Counted from the first letter of the stretch, positions 17,624-26,911 are shown. The stretch: DNA of 64,000 nucleotides from QPIN01 sp965224575 (GCA_965224575.1 CBDCZQ010000006.1:1612001-1676000); one strand, 5' to 3'. A program made the numbers and translations. Notes: generated from the letters alone by a model not told the origin.

Positions 17624-18730
17624 GTGAAGCATCTTATTTTATCTGTCTTAATTCTATTCTTCTCTGCACAATTCGTTTATGCAGAACGTATTAAAGACCT
17701 AGCTTCTATAGCAGGTGTTCGTAATAACCAATTGATTGGATATGGACTAGTTGTTGGATTAAATAAGTCGGGTGACAAGACAAAATTTACCGGTCAAAGT
17801 ATGCGTAGCATGTTAGCCAGGCTTGGTCTGACTTTGCCACCTGGTGTTGACCCGAAGTCAAAAAATATTGCTGCTGTTGCTATTCATGCAGATTTACCTG
17901 CATTTGCCAAACCAGGGCAAAAAATTGACGTAACAGTGTCTTCTATTGGTGATGCTAAAAGTTTACGTGGAGGTTCTTTATTAATGAGTCCATTAAAAGG
18001 AGCTGATGGAAAGGTTTATGCGATAGCTCAGGGAAATTTAGTGGTAGGGGGGTTAAGTGCATCAGGGAAAGATGGTTCTAAAATAACAGTTAATAATCCT
18101 TCTGTGGGCAGAATTCCAAATGGAGCATCTGTAGAACGGCATGTTGAAACTTCATTTGATAAAGGAAATTCGCTGGTATTCAATTTACATAATTCTGATT
18201 TTACAACTGTACACCGGATGGTTGAAGCGATTAACAAGGTCTTAGGGCCTGATACGGCGAGAGCTTTAGATGCCACCTCGGTAAAAGTGAATGCACCTTT
18301 GGATCCATCCCAGCGAGTAAGCTTTGTTTCAATTATTGAAAATATGGAAGTTTTTCCAGATGCTGCACCAGCAAGAGTAATTGTTAACTCTCGTTCTGGA
18401 ACAGTGGTTATTAACGGCAATGTACGTGTTCAACCTACTGCCGTTTCGCATGGTAGTTTAACTGTTACCGTTAGCGAGAATGATCAACTTGGTCAGCCTA
18501 ATCCTTTTGCTGGAGGGGATACAACAGTAGTTCCCCAATCAGAAATTACCATAGAAGAACGAAATTTGGCTATGGATGGAAACCATATGTTTGTGTTTAA
18601 TCCTGGTGTCACTTTAGACCAGATTGTGAAAGCAGTTAATAAAGTGGGGGCAGGGCCAAGTGATTTAGTGGCTATTTTAGAAGCATTAAAATCAGCGGGT
18701 GCCCTAAGGGCAGAACTTATTATTATCTAG
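17624..18730 (+). CDS. flgI: Flagellar P-ring protein FlgI
   Basis: FlgI forms the peptidoglycan-associated P ring. The 368-residue protein starts at a GTG with a signal peptide ending in FVYA, then ERIKDLASIAGVRNNQLIGY. It keeps the usual family blocks (KIDVTVSSIGDAKSLRGGSL, ARVIVNSRSGTVVINGNVRV) and the C-terminal ILEALKSAGALRAELIII. The GTG overlaps the end region of the mini-FlgI gene's ribosome site (GAGGAGTAGGAG). Confidence 0.97.
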   Translation: MKHLILSVLILFFSAQFVYAERIKDLASIAGVRNNQLIGYGLVVGLNKSGDKTKFTGQSMRSMLARLGLTLPPGVDPKSKNIAAVAIHADLPAFAKPGQKIDVTVSSIGDAKSLRGGSLLMSPLKGADGKVYAIAQGNLVVGGLSASGKDGSKITVNNPSVGRIPNGASVERHVETSFDKGNSLVFNLHNSDFTTVHRMVEAINKVLGPDTARALDATSVKVNAPLDPSQRVSFVSIIENMEVFPDAAPARVIVNSRSGTVVINGNVRVQPTAVSHGSLTVTVSENDQLGQPNPFAGGDTTVVPQSEITIEERNLAMDGNHMFVFNPGVTLDQIVKAVNKVGAGPSDLVAILEALKSAGALRAELIII

Positions 18731-18731
18731 C

Positions 18732-18896
18732 TTAGGAATGGGAATTAAATAACTTGCACATTCTCACTTGTTTTTTTATCCGTCTTCTTCCGTATAGAAA
18801 CAGTTGCGTAGCTGGCTATGCGCCTGTTTCTATACGGAAGAAGACAAACAAAAAATCTTCGCGATAATGCACAACTTATTTAATTCTCATTCCTTA
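18732..18896. repeat. Family 1 palindromic (MITE-like) element in flgI-flgJ gap
   Basis: Terminal inverted repeats of about 25 bases, TTAGGAATGGGAATTAAATA at the left and its near complement ending ATTCTCATTCCTTAA at the right, bound the element. Inside is a second perfect inverted repeat of 22 bases (GTCTTCTTCCGTATAGAAAC and on). The central loop contains GCGTAGC-TG-GCTATGCGC. The ends begin and finish with TTA/TAA, suggesting a TA target. The nested stems should fold strongly in RNA and lie between two flagellar genes. Confidence 0.75.
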
Positions 18897-18909
18897 ATGG
18901 GCGAATGTC

Positions 18910-19869
18910 ATGCTTAAAATACAAGATGCACCTGCATATACAGACTTTAATAGTTTAGCTAAATTAAAAAATGAAGCAAAAAATAACACGCCAGAAGCGA
19001 TTAAAGAAGTGGCTAAGCAATTTGAGTCAGTCTTTGTGGGAATGATGTTAAAAAGCATGCGTCAAGCCAGTTTAGCGGAAGGTATTTTAGATAGTAGCCA
19101 GAGTGATTTTTATAGGGATATGTATGATCAACAATTATCAGTTAATTTATCCGCTGAAGGGGGGATGGGTTTAGCAGATTTGATTGAAAAACAGTTAAGT
19201 CCAGATCAATCTGATGCAGTGTTAAAAGATCAAGGCATTGGTGATTATGCTAGAAAGAGTTTAATTAGAAACTCTGCATCTATTATAGATGAAAGCATTC
19301 TTGATGGAGGAGTAGCCAGTTCTAGCTCTAAAGTTAACAAAATTTCAGATTCAGCATTTGATTCAGCGGAAGGTTTTATCAGTCAATTACGACCTTATGC
19401 AGAACAAGCAGCAAAAAAACTAGGTGTAGATGCGAATGTTTTATTGTCTCAAACGGCATTAGAAACTGGCTGGGGCAAATCAATTATCAATACAAGTGAT
19501 GGTACAAGTAGTCATAATTTATTTAATATTAAGGCCGATAAATCATGGAATGGTCAGCAAACTCAGGTTGCAACTTTAGAATTTAAAGATGGGGTGGGTA
19601 AAAAAGAGATAGCAGGGTTTAGAGCATATGCCTCTTATCAGGAAAGTTTTGATGATTACGTTAATTTTATAAAGAATAATCCACGCTATAAAGAGGCTCT
19701 TGAAGTGGTTGAGAAACCAGAACAATATATGAAAGAGTTGCAACAAGCAGGATATGCGACAGACCCAGATTATGCTAGTAAAGTCATGAAAATAGTTAAA
19801 AGCAAGCAAATGATGAATACAACACCAGATTTACTTGCATTAAAACAAGATCAATTCATTAGGAGATAG
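18910..19869 (+). CDS. flgJ: Flagellar rod-binding / peptidoglycan hydrolase FlgJ
   Basis: The 319-residue protein is bifunctional. An N-terminal rod-cap domain (residues ~1-100, with VAKQFESVFVGMMLKSMRQA and FYRDMYDQQLSVNLS) is joined by a serine-rich linker to a C-terminal glucosaminidase domain. That domain carries the catalytic-region segment VLLSQTALETGWGKSI and later AYASYQESFDDYVNFI. It lets the rod cross the peptidoglycan layer. It follows the palindromic element and is two bases before flgK. Confidence 0.96.
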   Translation: MLKIQDAPAYTDFNSLAKLKNEAKNNTPEAIKEVAKQFESVFVGMMLKSMRQASLAEGILDSSQSDFYRDMYDQQLSVNLSAEGGMGLADLIEKQLSPDQSDAVLKDQGIGDYARKSLIRNSASIIDESILDGGVASSSSKVNKISDSAFDSAEGFISQLRPYAEQAAKKLGVDANVLLSQTALETGWGKSIINTSDGTSSHNLFNIKADKSWNGQQTQVATLEFKDGVGKKEIAGFRAYASYQESFDDYVNFIKNNPRYKEALEVVEKPEQYMKELQQAGYATDPDYASKVMKIVKSKQMMNTTPDLLALKQDQFIRR

Positions 19870-19871
19870 CA

Positions 19872-21572
19872 ATGGCTGGTGGAATGTTAGGTATCGCAGT
19901 ATCTGGATTGATGGCTTTTCAGAGATCAATAGAAACAACAAGCCATAATATTGCTAATGTTAATACTGAAGGGTATAGCCGGCAACGAGTCGAATTAGAT
20001 ACTAGAGCCCCGAATTATAGCGGTGGAGGGTATGTTGGCTCGGGTGTTAATATTACCAATATTGCAAGAAGTTATGATCAGTTTGTTAATGGTCAATTAC
20101 GCTCAAGTACAGCAGCTTTTGGTGAAGTTGATAGTTTTAAAAGCTTTGCTTCACAGGTCGATAATTTATTAGGCGACCCTAGCACGGGTATGGAGCCCGC
20201 AATAGAAGGTTTTTTTAAAGCAGCCAATGATGTTGCTAATGACCCTTCATCAATCACGGCTCGAGCAGTAATGATAGATGAAGCAAATGGACTGTCGCAT
20301 CGTTTTTCTGTGGTGAATGGACGAATGGAAGAGTTGAGGGATCAAGTCAATTCTGATGTGAAGTCGACTGTAAAGACGATTAACTCATACACAAAAGCGA
20401 TTGCTGATTTAAATAAAGACATAAGCTCAGCTTTAGGCCGGGCAAATGGAGAGCAACAGCCAAATGATTTAATGGATAAGCGAGATCTTGTTTTAACTAA
20501 ACTCTCTGAATTAGTGGATATTACTGTATTGCCTCAAGTTTCGGGTATGGCCTCGGTAGTGATGAAAAATGGGCAGCCATTAGTCATGGATGCTCAAGAA
20601 TATAAACTGGGAACGCAGGGAAATGAATTTGATCCAACAAAATTGGAAATTACGCTAGAACCAATAAGCGGCCCACCACAAATTATCACTCAACAGTTAA
20701 GCGGTGGAAAACTGACCGGTACGGTACGTTTTAGAGATGAAATTTTAGACCCAGCTCAACAAAAACTAGGGGCAATAGCAGCAGCTATAGCCATGGAGTT
20801 GAATGAAGTGCATAAAGATGGCTACGATCTGGATGGAAATTTAGGTGATCCATTATTTAAGTTTTCGGGATTAAATGAAGTTCCAGCATTATCAGTTACA
20901 AGTAACACTGGAACAGCCACTTTGACAGCAGCCTTTGGAAATAATAGTGCTAACCTAGATACTAGTGATTATTTACTAAAATATGATGCTACGGGTTATT
21001 CTTTGACGCGCATGTCTGATGATAGTGTTATTCCGTTAACAGCAACAGGATCGCCTGCAATATTAACAGCGACTAACCCATCGGATAAATTACCCGGCAT
21101 TACTCTGGAAATTGATTCAACACCAAATGTTGGAGACCAATTTTTTATAAGACCTTCTTATAGAGCTGCTGCGAACTTAACAGTGAATGTGACAGATCCT
21201 CGTACAATTGCAGCAGCCTCATCATTAGCACCCGATGGAGTGACTGCATTACCAGGTGACAATAGAAACATGTTGAAATTAGCAGACTTGATGAATAATT
21301 CAGGAATGTTTGGAAATTCAGCAACGTTTCAAGAAGCTTATGCGCAAGTCGTATCGAAAGTCGGTGGATTGACTCATTCAGCAGATATAAATGCAGCAGC
21401 ACAAGCTGCTTTGCTGGAAAGGGCTACAGAGGATCGAGAAAATATTTCAGGCGTAAATTTAGATGAAGAAGCCGCAAATTTGATTAAATTCCAACAATCT
21501 TATCAGGCGGCAGCCCAATCAATATCAACAGCTAGTTCCTTATTTGACTCTTTAATTGATGCCGTAAGGTAA
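19872..21572 (+). CDS. flgK: Flagellar hook-filament junction protein FlgK
   Basis: FlgK (HAP1) joins hook to filament. The 566-residue product has the axial N-terminus (AVSGLMAFQRSIETTSHNIA) and then NVNTEGYSRQRVELDTR. It contains the segment QQPNDLMDKRDLVLTKLSEL and ends with the C-terminal GVNLDEEAANLIKFQQSYQA. It is the last flagellar gene of this run: flgL, which normally follows, is absent, and the next gene lies on the other strand. Confidence 0.96.
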   Translation: MAGGMLGIAVSGLMAFQRSIETTSHNIANVNTEGYSRQRVELDTRAPNYSGGGYVGSGVNITNIARSYDQFVNGQLRSSTAAFGEVDSFKSFASQVDNLLGDPSTGMEPAIEGFFKAANDVANDPSSITARAVMIDEANGLSHRFSVVNGRMEELRDQVNSDVKSTVKTINSYTKAIADLNKDISSALGRANGEQQPNDLMDKRDLVLTKLSELVDITVLPQVSGMASVVMKNGQPLVMDAQEYKLGTQGNEFDPTKLEITLEPISGPPQIITQQLSGGKLTGTVRFRDEILDPAQQKLGAIAAAIAMELNEVHKDGYDLDGNLGDPLFKFSGLNEVPALSVTSNTGTATLTAAFGNNSANLDTSDYLLKYDATGYSLTRMSDDSVIPLTATGSPAILTATNPSDKLPGITLEIDSTPNVGDQFFIRPSYRAAANLTVNVTDPRTIAAASSLAPDGVTALPGDNRNMLKLADLMNNSGMFGNSATFQEAYAQVVSKVGGLTHSADINAAAQAALLERATEDRENISGVNLDEEAANLIKFQQSYQAAAQSISTASSLFDSLIDAVR

Positions 21573-21672
21573 CAATAATAGAGTGCTATTTCACCGTAAC
21601 CTTAGAAAAATCAAAAAAATTTACAATATTGATAAATTTATTCCATCAAACAGCCTAAAGCCTTATAAGTTA

Positions 21673-22686
21673 TTAACTATCTAGAGGAATTATTATTATC
21701 TGGCCAATTTTAAGTCTACTTTTCTTTGAAATAGTGTTTGACTGCAACAAACTAGTTAGACTGACATTATACTTGCGCGATAGTGAATAAAGAGTATCCC
21801 CTTGTTTAATTTTATATTTCTTTACCTTATTGATTCTTGGTTTGTCTGCTTTAACTAAATGTACGGTTTTAATTTTTGACTGCCCTTGAGGGTCAGTAGT
21901 AACAATTGAAGCAGATTTTATTTTTGGTTGTTCAATGGGTTTAGAAAATGAGTTATTTTGTTCAACTAGGTCGCCTTCTTTCAGTTTTATATCAAAATTA
22001 GGAATAGATGTTTGTTGTTCAACTTTAGGAGTAAGTGTGCTGGTTTGATCAAATGGTTTATCTGTCTGTTGAGAGGATTTTGGTAATAAGACCTGAATAG
22101 AATAATCTTTCGACTCTGTGTTAGTAGTTTGCTTTAAGTGCTTATTAGTTTTTGGAGTTTCTTGGTCGGTCAATAAAAGTGTTTGATAATCAACAGGGGC
22201 GTCATTTTTTTCTGGCGTATTCCGATCATTCAATATTAATTTTTTATATTCAAAAGGGCTAGAAATATTAGGCATTTCTGAAAAAGCTAGATTTAGATTG
22301 TTAGTGGTTATTTTTTTTGAAATTGGAGTCAGTGACTCTCGCTTAGAAGGTTCTTTTGTTCTATAGGCGTTTGTATTGGCAATATTTTTAGATGACTTTT
22401 CTTCGGATGTTACTCTAGCTTTTGAATTGAATTTTTTGGTTTTATCAGAGCTATTTGAGAGAGTAGTTTTGTTAGAAAAAGCTGCTGACCTCTTTATTTT
22501 AGGGCTGTTACTTTTAATTTGATGTGTTTGAGTGGAAGAGCTTAGATTCTTAATTGAGTCTTCTTCAATAAATTGCCATATAAATAAAGTGCCAGCAAAT
22601 AAAAAAACAGTCACAATAGCTACTTTATTAATAGATTTTTGTTCAGGCTTTAAGGATGAAATATCGGGCATTTCAGTAACTTTCAT
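21673..22686 (-). CDS. Single-pass membrane protein with C-terminal LysM domain
   Basis: The 337-residue protein has a short cytoplasmic N-terminus and one membrane helix at about residues 23-39 (AIVTVFLFAGTLFIWQF). A long serine/threonine/lysine-rich, probably disordered periplasmic stretch follows, then a LysM domain at the C-terminus (KKYKIKQGDTLYSLSRKYNV and LKIGQIIIIP). LysM binds peptidoglycan, so the protein probably tethers the inner membrane to the cell wall. The linker contains a loosely repeated segment (KKLILNDRNTPEKNDAP-like against QTLLLTDQETPKTNKHL-like). It converges on flgK; no flagellar role can be claimed. Confidence 0.8.
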   Translation of the reverse strand: MKVTEMPDISSLKPEQKSINKVAIVTVFLFAGTLFIWQFIEEDSIKNLSSSTQTHQIKSNSPKIKRSAAFSNKTTLSNSSDKTKKFNSKARVTSEEKSSKNIANTNAYRTKEPSKRESLTPISKKITTNNLNLAFSEMPNISSPFEYKKLILNDRNTPEKNDAPVDYQTLLLTDQETPKTNKHLKQTTNTESKDYSIQVLLPKSSQQTDKPFDQTSTLTPKVEQQTSIPNFDIKLKEGDLVEQNNSFSKPIEQPKIKSASIVTTDPQGQSKIKTVHLVKADKPRINKVKKYKIKQGDTLYSLSRKYNVSLTSLLQSNTISKKSRLKIGQIIIIPLDS

Positions 22687-22927
22687 TAAAAAAGCAAGTG
22701 TTCTAGGCGCTATTATTCTAAATTATGCAAGTCTTATTCTTTCCAAGAAATTTGTCAGGACGATTAAACAGACATTTTTAGAAAAGTTGGGAATGACTTT
22801 AAATATATCATATAAACTTATAATAAGTATAGATAATTGCAACTTATATGCTTGGTTTTTTGTTTGTATATAGGCAATATATTGTTTTTTATTGATTATT
22901 TCTAATGGATATATTCACAGTAAAGAA

Positions 22928-23827
22928 TCAAAGGTCTTCCTCCGATGCTGTCAAGGCAAGGTTATTTAATACAGCGGCTATCGCTTCAAGACGTTTATGT
23001 TGGCCTTGTAAATTAACTCTCGCTACAATAAAGAGAGGATCATTATAGGTAATATTGACTTGGCCTTGCTGGTCTTCCCAAACAAGAAATTTTAGAGGCA
23101 AATCAATACCTATTCTTGGATCTGATTGCATTAATGGAGTTCCAACATTTGGATTACCAAAGACGATAAGTATCGGAAATGATTTTTTATATCTTTCGTG
23201 TTTTCGGTTTGCGTTTTTATCTCCATATTCTAATATTAAAGGGATACGGACGGAAGGATTAGCAGAAATAGCATTTTGTAATGTTTGAGCCGTGTCTTTA
23301 GTTGACAGTGAACTTTGAACTGTTATTAAACCTGACTCTTCATTATCCATTGCGCTGAATTGAGTGATCAGTTTGGTTGTTAGTTTTAAGACCAGATCTT
23401 TTATATGGATCTTATGACGATCAATTAAGTAACCTAATGTGTTGATAGATAATTTTATATTTCCATCATCATCTTCGAAGACTAAAAATTTTATAGGTAA
23501 GTCGAGACCGATGGTATTACTTTTTCGTAGTAGACGTTTTTCAAGGAGTTTTGGAGGTCTGGCAAATATCACTTGATTCGGCGCAAGGTCGAGATCAACA
23601 CTCTCTGCAGCGGCTGAATGATTAACAATTAAAGGAATAGTAAAACCTTGTTGTTCTAGTCCAGCAGTTAATTCAGCAACAGCACTAGCAACATCGCTCT
23701 TATCTTCCAAGATAATGGTATTTATACCGTACTCAGTTGTATTATCAGTTTCAGCTAAAACTGAAAAAGAAAATATCGCTGTGATTATAATGGTCAGAAC
23801 TGGTAATAAATAGGTTCGAAAAAACAC
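22928..23827 (-). CDS. Exported protein with two DUF302 domains
   Basis: The 299-residue product has an N-terminal signal peptide (LTIIITAIFSFSVLA) followed by two DUF302 units. The second is the clearer one: LIVFGNPNVGTPLMQSDPRI, then IDLPLKFLVWEDQQGQV and ITYNDPLFIVARVNL. The first shows the parallel VIFARPPKLLEKRLLRKSNT, then GLDLPIKFLVFEDDDGNIKL. DUF302 proteins are of unknown function, often periplasmic and sometimes found in redox or respiratory contexts. The tandem arrangement suggests an internal duplication. Confidence 0.85.
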   Translation of the reverse strand: MFFRTYLLPVLTIIITAIFSFSVLAETDNTTEYGINTIILEDKSDVASAVAELTAGLEQQGFTIPLIVNHSAAAESVDLDLAPNQVIFARPPKLLEKRLLRKSNTIGLDLPIKFLVFEDDDGNIKLSINTLGYLIDRHKIHIKDLVLKLTTKLITQFSAMDNEESGLITVQSSLSTKDTAQTLQNAISANPSVRIPLILEYGDKNANRKHERYKKSFPILIVFGNPNVGTPLMQSDPRIGIDLPLKFLVWEDQQGQVNITYNDPLFIVARVNLQGQHKRLEAIAAVLNNLALTASEEDL

Positions 23828-24221
23828 ATTAATTCTCCTAAATTAGGAAAGTGAGCTAAAAGCAAACTTTGAATTGTTCGCTATTTATGAAACAAAAGTA
23901 AAGTTAAATCAATTGCTTTACTACGATAACATCAAATAACATAAGTTCATTATTTTTAAAGGAAATTCTGAAAGAATTAGAGTTAGGAAATATAGTGGAT
24001 TTTTTCTAGTTAATTGATTTATTCTTATAGTTGATTAAGGGGCGAGGATTTAATGGATTTAAGGTAAGAAATAAAACTGTAAGGTTTAATTCTAAAGATC
24101 GACAAATGTAATGATTCTCATGAACTTGAATGTTAAAGACCTGAGTGAAGAATTAAAAATAATGAGTCACTTCTGTTTAAAATAGTAAAATACTACCAAT
24201 TGTTTGAAACGGTATAACAAG
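23828..24221. other. Intergenic region upstream of the ECF sigma gene
   Basis: About 390 bases, AT-rich, with divergent leaders for the DUF302 gene and the ECF sigma gene. No gene, repeat or structured RNA was recognised. An ECF-type autoregulated promoter is expected here but I could not pick one out, because the consensus is not known. Confidence 0.4.
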
Positions 24222-24797
24222 ATGACTCATGAATTATCATTGCCTGAGCAATGGCTACCTTTATATGGAGATGTTCTCTATCGCTATGGAGTTTCTCGTG
24301 TGCGTGATTCAGATGTTGCTGAGGATCTAGTGCAAGAAACACTATTGGCGGCATTAAAAGCAAAAGACAATTATGTAGGCCAAGCTTCTGAGAAAACGTG
24401 GTTGATAGGTATTCTAAAGCATAAAATAATTGATCATTTTCGAAAAACATCACGAGAAAATTTACAGGAATTAGATGAACTGTCCGTGTCAGCAGAGGAG
24501 CAAGGAAATGATTGTTTTTTTAATCAGAAAGGGAGTTGGCTAACAAATTTATCTATTTGGTCAAAACCAGAGCAATCACTAGAACAGGAAGAGTTTTTAG
24601 CGATATTAGAAAAATGTATCGAACGGTTGCCACCTCGTATGGCCCAGTTATTTATTTTACGCGAATTAGAGGGTATGAATAGTGAAGAAATTTGTGATGT
24701 GTTATCAATTTCAACATTGAATAACTTATGGGTGATGTTATCAAGAGTTAGAGTGCAATTACGCCACTGTCTTGATAAAAACTGGATTAAGCAGTAG
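24222..24797 (+). CDS. ECF-type RNA polymerase sigma factor
   Basis: The product (191 residues from the ATG at 24222; a TTG six codons earlier is possible) has sigma region 2 (VAEDLVQETLLAALKAKDNY, then TWLIGILKHKIIDHFRK) and region 4 (LPPRMAQLFILRELEGMNSE with the helix-turn-helix ICDVLSISTLNNLWVMLSRV). It lacks region 3, so it is an ECF-type factor. The downstream gene, 12 bases away, encodes a small protein with a ZAS-type zinc motif, the usual anti-sigma partner. The arsenic methyltransferase genes follow, so the pair may control them. Confidence 0.92.
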   Translation: MTHELSLPEQWLPLYGDVLYRYGVSRVRDSDVAEDLVQETLLAALKAKDNYVGQASEKTWLIGILKHKIIDHFRKTSRENLQELDELSVSAEEQGNDCFFNQKGSWLTNLSIWSKPEQSLEQEEFLAILEKCIERLPPRMAQLFILRELEGMNSEEICDVLSISTLNNLWVMLSRVRVQLRHCLDKNWIKQ

Positions 24798-24809
24798 AAG
24801 GTTATCAAA

Positions 24810-25076
24810 ATGTTAACATGTAAAGAAGTTAGTTTTTTGGCATCTAAAAAATTAGATAAAAAATTAACGCTGCGAGAGCAGATAGGTTTTTTGTTTCATA
24901 CCGCTATGTGTCGGTTATGTCGATACTATGCTAAGGATTTAAAAGCATTACATACGATAATGCAAAAAACTGGCAAAACTGGACAGGTATTATTGTCAGA
25001 ATCGACCAAGCTTTCTGAGCAGTCTCGTGTGCGTATTAAACAAGCTTTAGATAAGGTGTTGAATCAATCAGAGTGA
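24810..25076 (+). CDS. Zinc-finger anti-sigma factor (ZAS-like)
   Basis: The 88-residue soluble protein has an early cysteine (MLTCKEVSFLASKKLDKKL) and the H-x3-C-x2-C signature in FHTAMCRLCRYY at residues 30-37. This is the zinc-binding pattern of ZAS anti-sigma factors of the ChrR/RsrA type. There is no membrane helix, so any sensing is cytosolic, by redox or metal (possibly arsenite acting on the cysteines; inference). The short C-terminal helix would not form a separate sensor domain. It lies directly after the sigma factor gene. Confidence 0.8.
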   Translation: MLTCKEVSFLASKKLDKKLTLREQIGFLFHTAMCRLCRYYAKDLKALHTIMQKTGKTGQVLLSESTKLSEQSRVRIKQALDKVLNQSE

Positions 25077-25168
25077 ATATAAAATTTTCACTGATTTTGA
25101 AAAATTAAAATTACATTTAGGTTTAAGACCTCTGAGGGGGTCAAAATTTCAAGTAGGAGAGGGGCAAC

Positions 25169-26215
25169 ATGAGTGATGCGGTGGTTAGCGATTCAGTACA
25201 AAACTATTACGGTCAAGTACTCAAATCCACAGACGATTTAAAAACCAGTGCTTGTTGTACTATAGATGCAATGCCCGTGTATTTGCGTCGGCTTCTTGCT
25301 GATATACACCCCGAAGTAGTTGAACGATATTATGGTTGTGGTTCACCATTACCTGTTGCATTAGAAGGACGCACTGTACTTGATTTAGGTTGTGGTTCAG
25401 GTCGGGATTGTTACTTATTATCTCGCTTGGTGGGCGAGTCAGGAAAAGTCATTGGTGTTGATATGACTGAAGAACAGCTTGCAGTTGCCATACGTCATAG
25501 AGATTGGCATGCAGAACGTTATGGTTATACTCAATCTAATGTTGAATTTGTTCAAGGATATATTGAAGATTTAGCTTCTGCAGGCATTGCCGATAATTCC
25601 ATTGATGTTGTGGTTTCAAACTGTGTGGTTAATTTATCGCCTGATAAACAGCAAGTACTTTCAGAAATTCTTCGCGTCCTTAAGCCGGGAGGGGAAATAT
25701 ATTTTTCCGATGTTTATGCAGATAGACGTATACCGCAAGCACTTAAAATAGAGCCCGTTTTATTAGGTGAATGTTTGGGAGGCGCTTTATATTGGGAAGA
25801 TTTTCGTCGGATCATGCAAGATTTGAAATGTCCAGATATACGTATTGTAAAAGACAGCCTAATAGAATTAGAAGATGCTGAAGTTGAAGCTAAAATTGGG
25901 ATGGTAAATTTTAAATCAATTACGGTTAGAGCCTTTAAAATGCCATTAGAAGATCGCTGTGAAGATTTTGGTCAAGTTGCAGTTTATAAAGGAACAATTG
26001 CAGAACATCCTCATGCTTTCGATTTGGATGATCATCATCATTTTGAAAAAGATAAGCCATTACGAGTTTGTGGGAATACTTATGATATGCTGGATTCCAG
26101 CCGTTATGCAGCACACTTTGACTTAATAGGAGATAAATCTACTCATTTTGGTTTATTTGATTGCGCTCCACCAAACACTAGTTTATCACTTGAATCTGGT
26201 GCTGCCTGCTGTTGA
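25169..26215 (+). CDS. arsM: Arsenite S-adenosylmethionine methyltransferase
   Basis: ArsM methylates trivalent arsenic with SAM. The 348-residue protein has the Rossmann SAM motif VLDLGCGSGRDCYLLSRLVG. Cysteines sit at the expected places for arsenite binding: TSACCTID at the N-terminus, SNCVVNLSPDK and GECLGGALYWEDF. The C-terminal region is typical of the longer ArsM group and ends in GAACC. A strong Shine-Dalgarno (AGGAGAGGGG) precedes the ATG. The next gene belongs to a glycosyltransferase-like family often linked to arsenosugar genes, so the product may feed arsenosugar formation. Confidence 0.92.
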   Translation: MSDAVVSDSVQNYYGQVLKSTDDLKTSACCTIDAMPVYLRRLLADIHPEVVERYYGCGSPLPVALEGRTVLDLGCGSGRDCYLLSRLVGESGKVIGVDMTEEQLAVAIRHRDWHAERYGYTQSNVEFVQGYIEDLASAGIADNSIDVVVSNCVVNLSPDKQQVLSEILRVLKPGGEIYFSDVYADRRIPQALKIEPVLLGECLGGALYWEDFRRIMQDLKCPDIRIVKDSLIELEDAEVEAKIGMVNFKSITVRAFKMPLEDRCEDFGQVAVYKGTIAEHPHAFDLDDHHHFEKDKPLRVCGNTYDMLDSSRYAAHFDLIGDKSTHFGLFDCAPPNTSLSLESGAACC

Positions 26216-26236
26216 GATTGAGAATCACTTTAGAAT

Positions 26237-26911
26237 ATGAGTGGAGCAATTGCGATATTTGTTAAAACACCAAGGCTTTCACCTGTTAAGACTCGCTTAG
26301 CTTTTAAAATAGGACAGGAAAACGCTGAAACTTTCCACTTGGCATCTTCTCATTCAGTTTCAGCTGTTGTCCAGAGTTTGGGTATGCATGATGATGTTAA
26401 AGGCTATTTTGCCGTGGCTGAGGAGCAAGCAGTCAGTCATCACTATTGGCAAGATTTACCTTGTGTGTGGCAAGGGGAAGGAGGTTTGGGTGAACGGATG
26501 GCGTATGTTTATCATAAATTGTTAGAAAGTCATGGTTTTGTCATTTTAGTGGGTGCTGATATTCCTCAAATGACTGTAGCAGAACTTCAAAAGGCAACAT
26601 TTTTTTTGTCTCAAAACGATCAAACACAGTTAGTATTTGCCCCGAGTGTTGATGGTGGTTTTTGGTTAGTTGGTGGAAATTGTAAAATACCGCTTTCTAT
26701 TTGGAACTCTGTGAAATATAGCGAAGCAAACACTGGAGAGCAGTTTTTAAATAAAATAAAAAAACTTGGGGAAGTTAAAATATTAGCTTCTTTGTGTGAT
26801 GTTGATGAGCTAGAAGATTTAGTTCTACTGCGTAAAACCTTATTTGATATGGATAACCCCTTGCCTCAACAAAAAGAGCTTGCTCTGTTTTTGAGAAGTC
26901 TAAGGTTGTAA
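26237..26911 (+). CDS. TIGR04282/DUF2064 glycosyltransferase-like protein (arsenosugar-associated)
   Basis: The 224-residue product begins with AIFVKTPRLSPVKTRLA, the nucleotide-sugar-like P-loop of the family. It has VILVGADIPQMTVAELQKA (the DxP metal-binding region), FAPSVDGGFWLVG and a short C-terminal helix. The fold is GT-A type. Relatives appear beside arsM and radical SAM arsS genes in arsenosugar clusters; arsS is not seen here. It lies 21 bases after arsM. The exact reaction is not established. Confidence 0.85.
   Translation: MSGAIAIFVKTPRLSPVKTRLAFKIGQENAETFHLASSHSVSAVVQSLGMHDDVKGYFAVAEEQAVSHHYWQDLPCVWQGEGGLGERMAYVYHKLLESHGFVILVGADIPQMTVAELQKATFFLSQNDQTQLVFAPSVDGGFWLVGGNCKIPLSIWNSVKYSEANTGEQFLNKIKKLGEVKILASLCDVDELEDLVLLRKTLFDMDNPLPQQKELALFLRSLRL

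Noticed and set aside
18028..18420. Minus-strand frame of 130 codons within flgI
   Set aside because: Fully antisense to conserved FlgI sequence, with no supporting start signals.
22532..22873. Plus-strand frame of 113 codons
   Set aside because: Its first half is antisense to the LysM protein's N-terminus and the rest is AT-rich intergenic sequence.
24110..24135. Possible Fur-like box (AATGATTCTCAT) upstream of the ECF sigma gene
   Set aside because: Too short and too weak a match in AT-rich sequence, and no iron-related genes are nearby.
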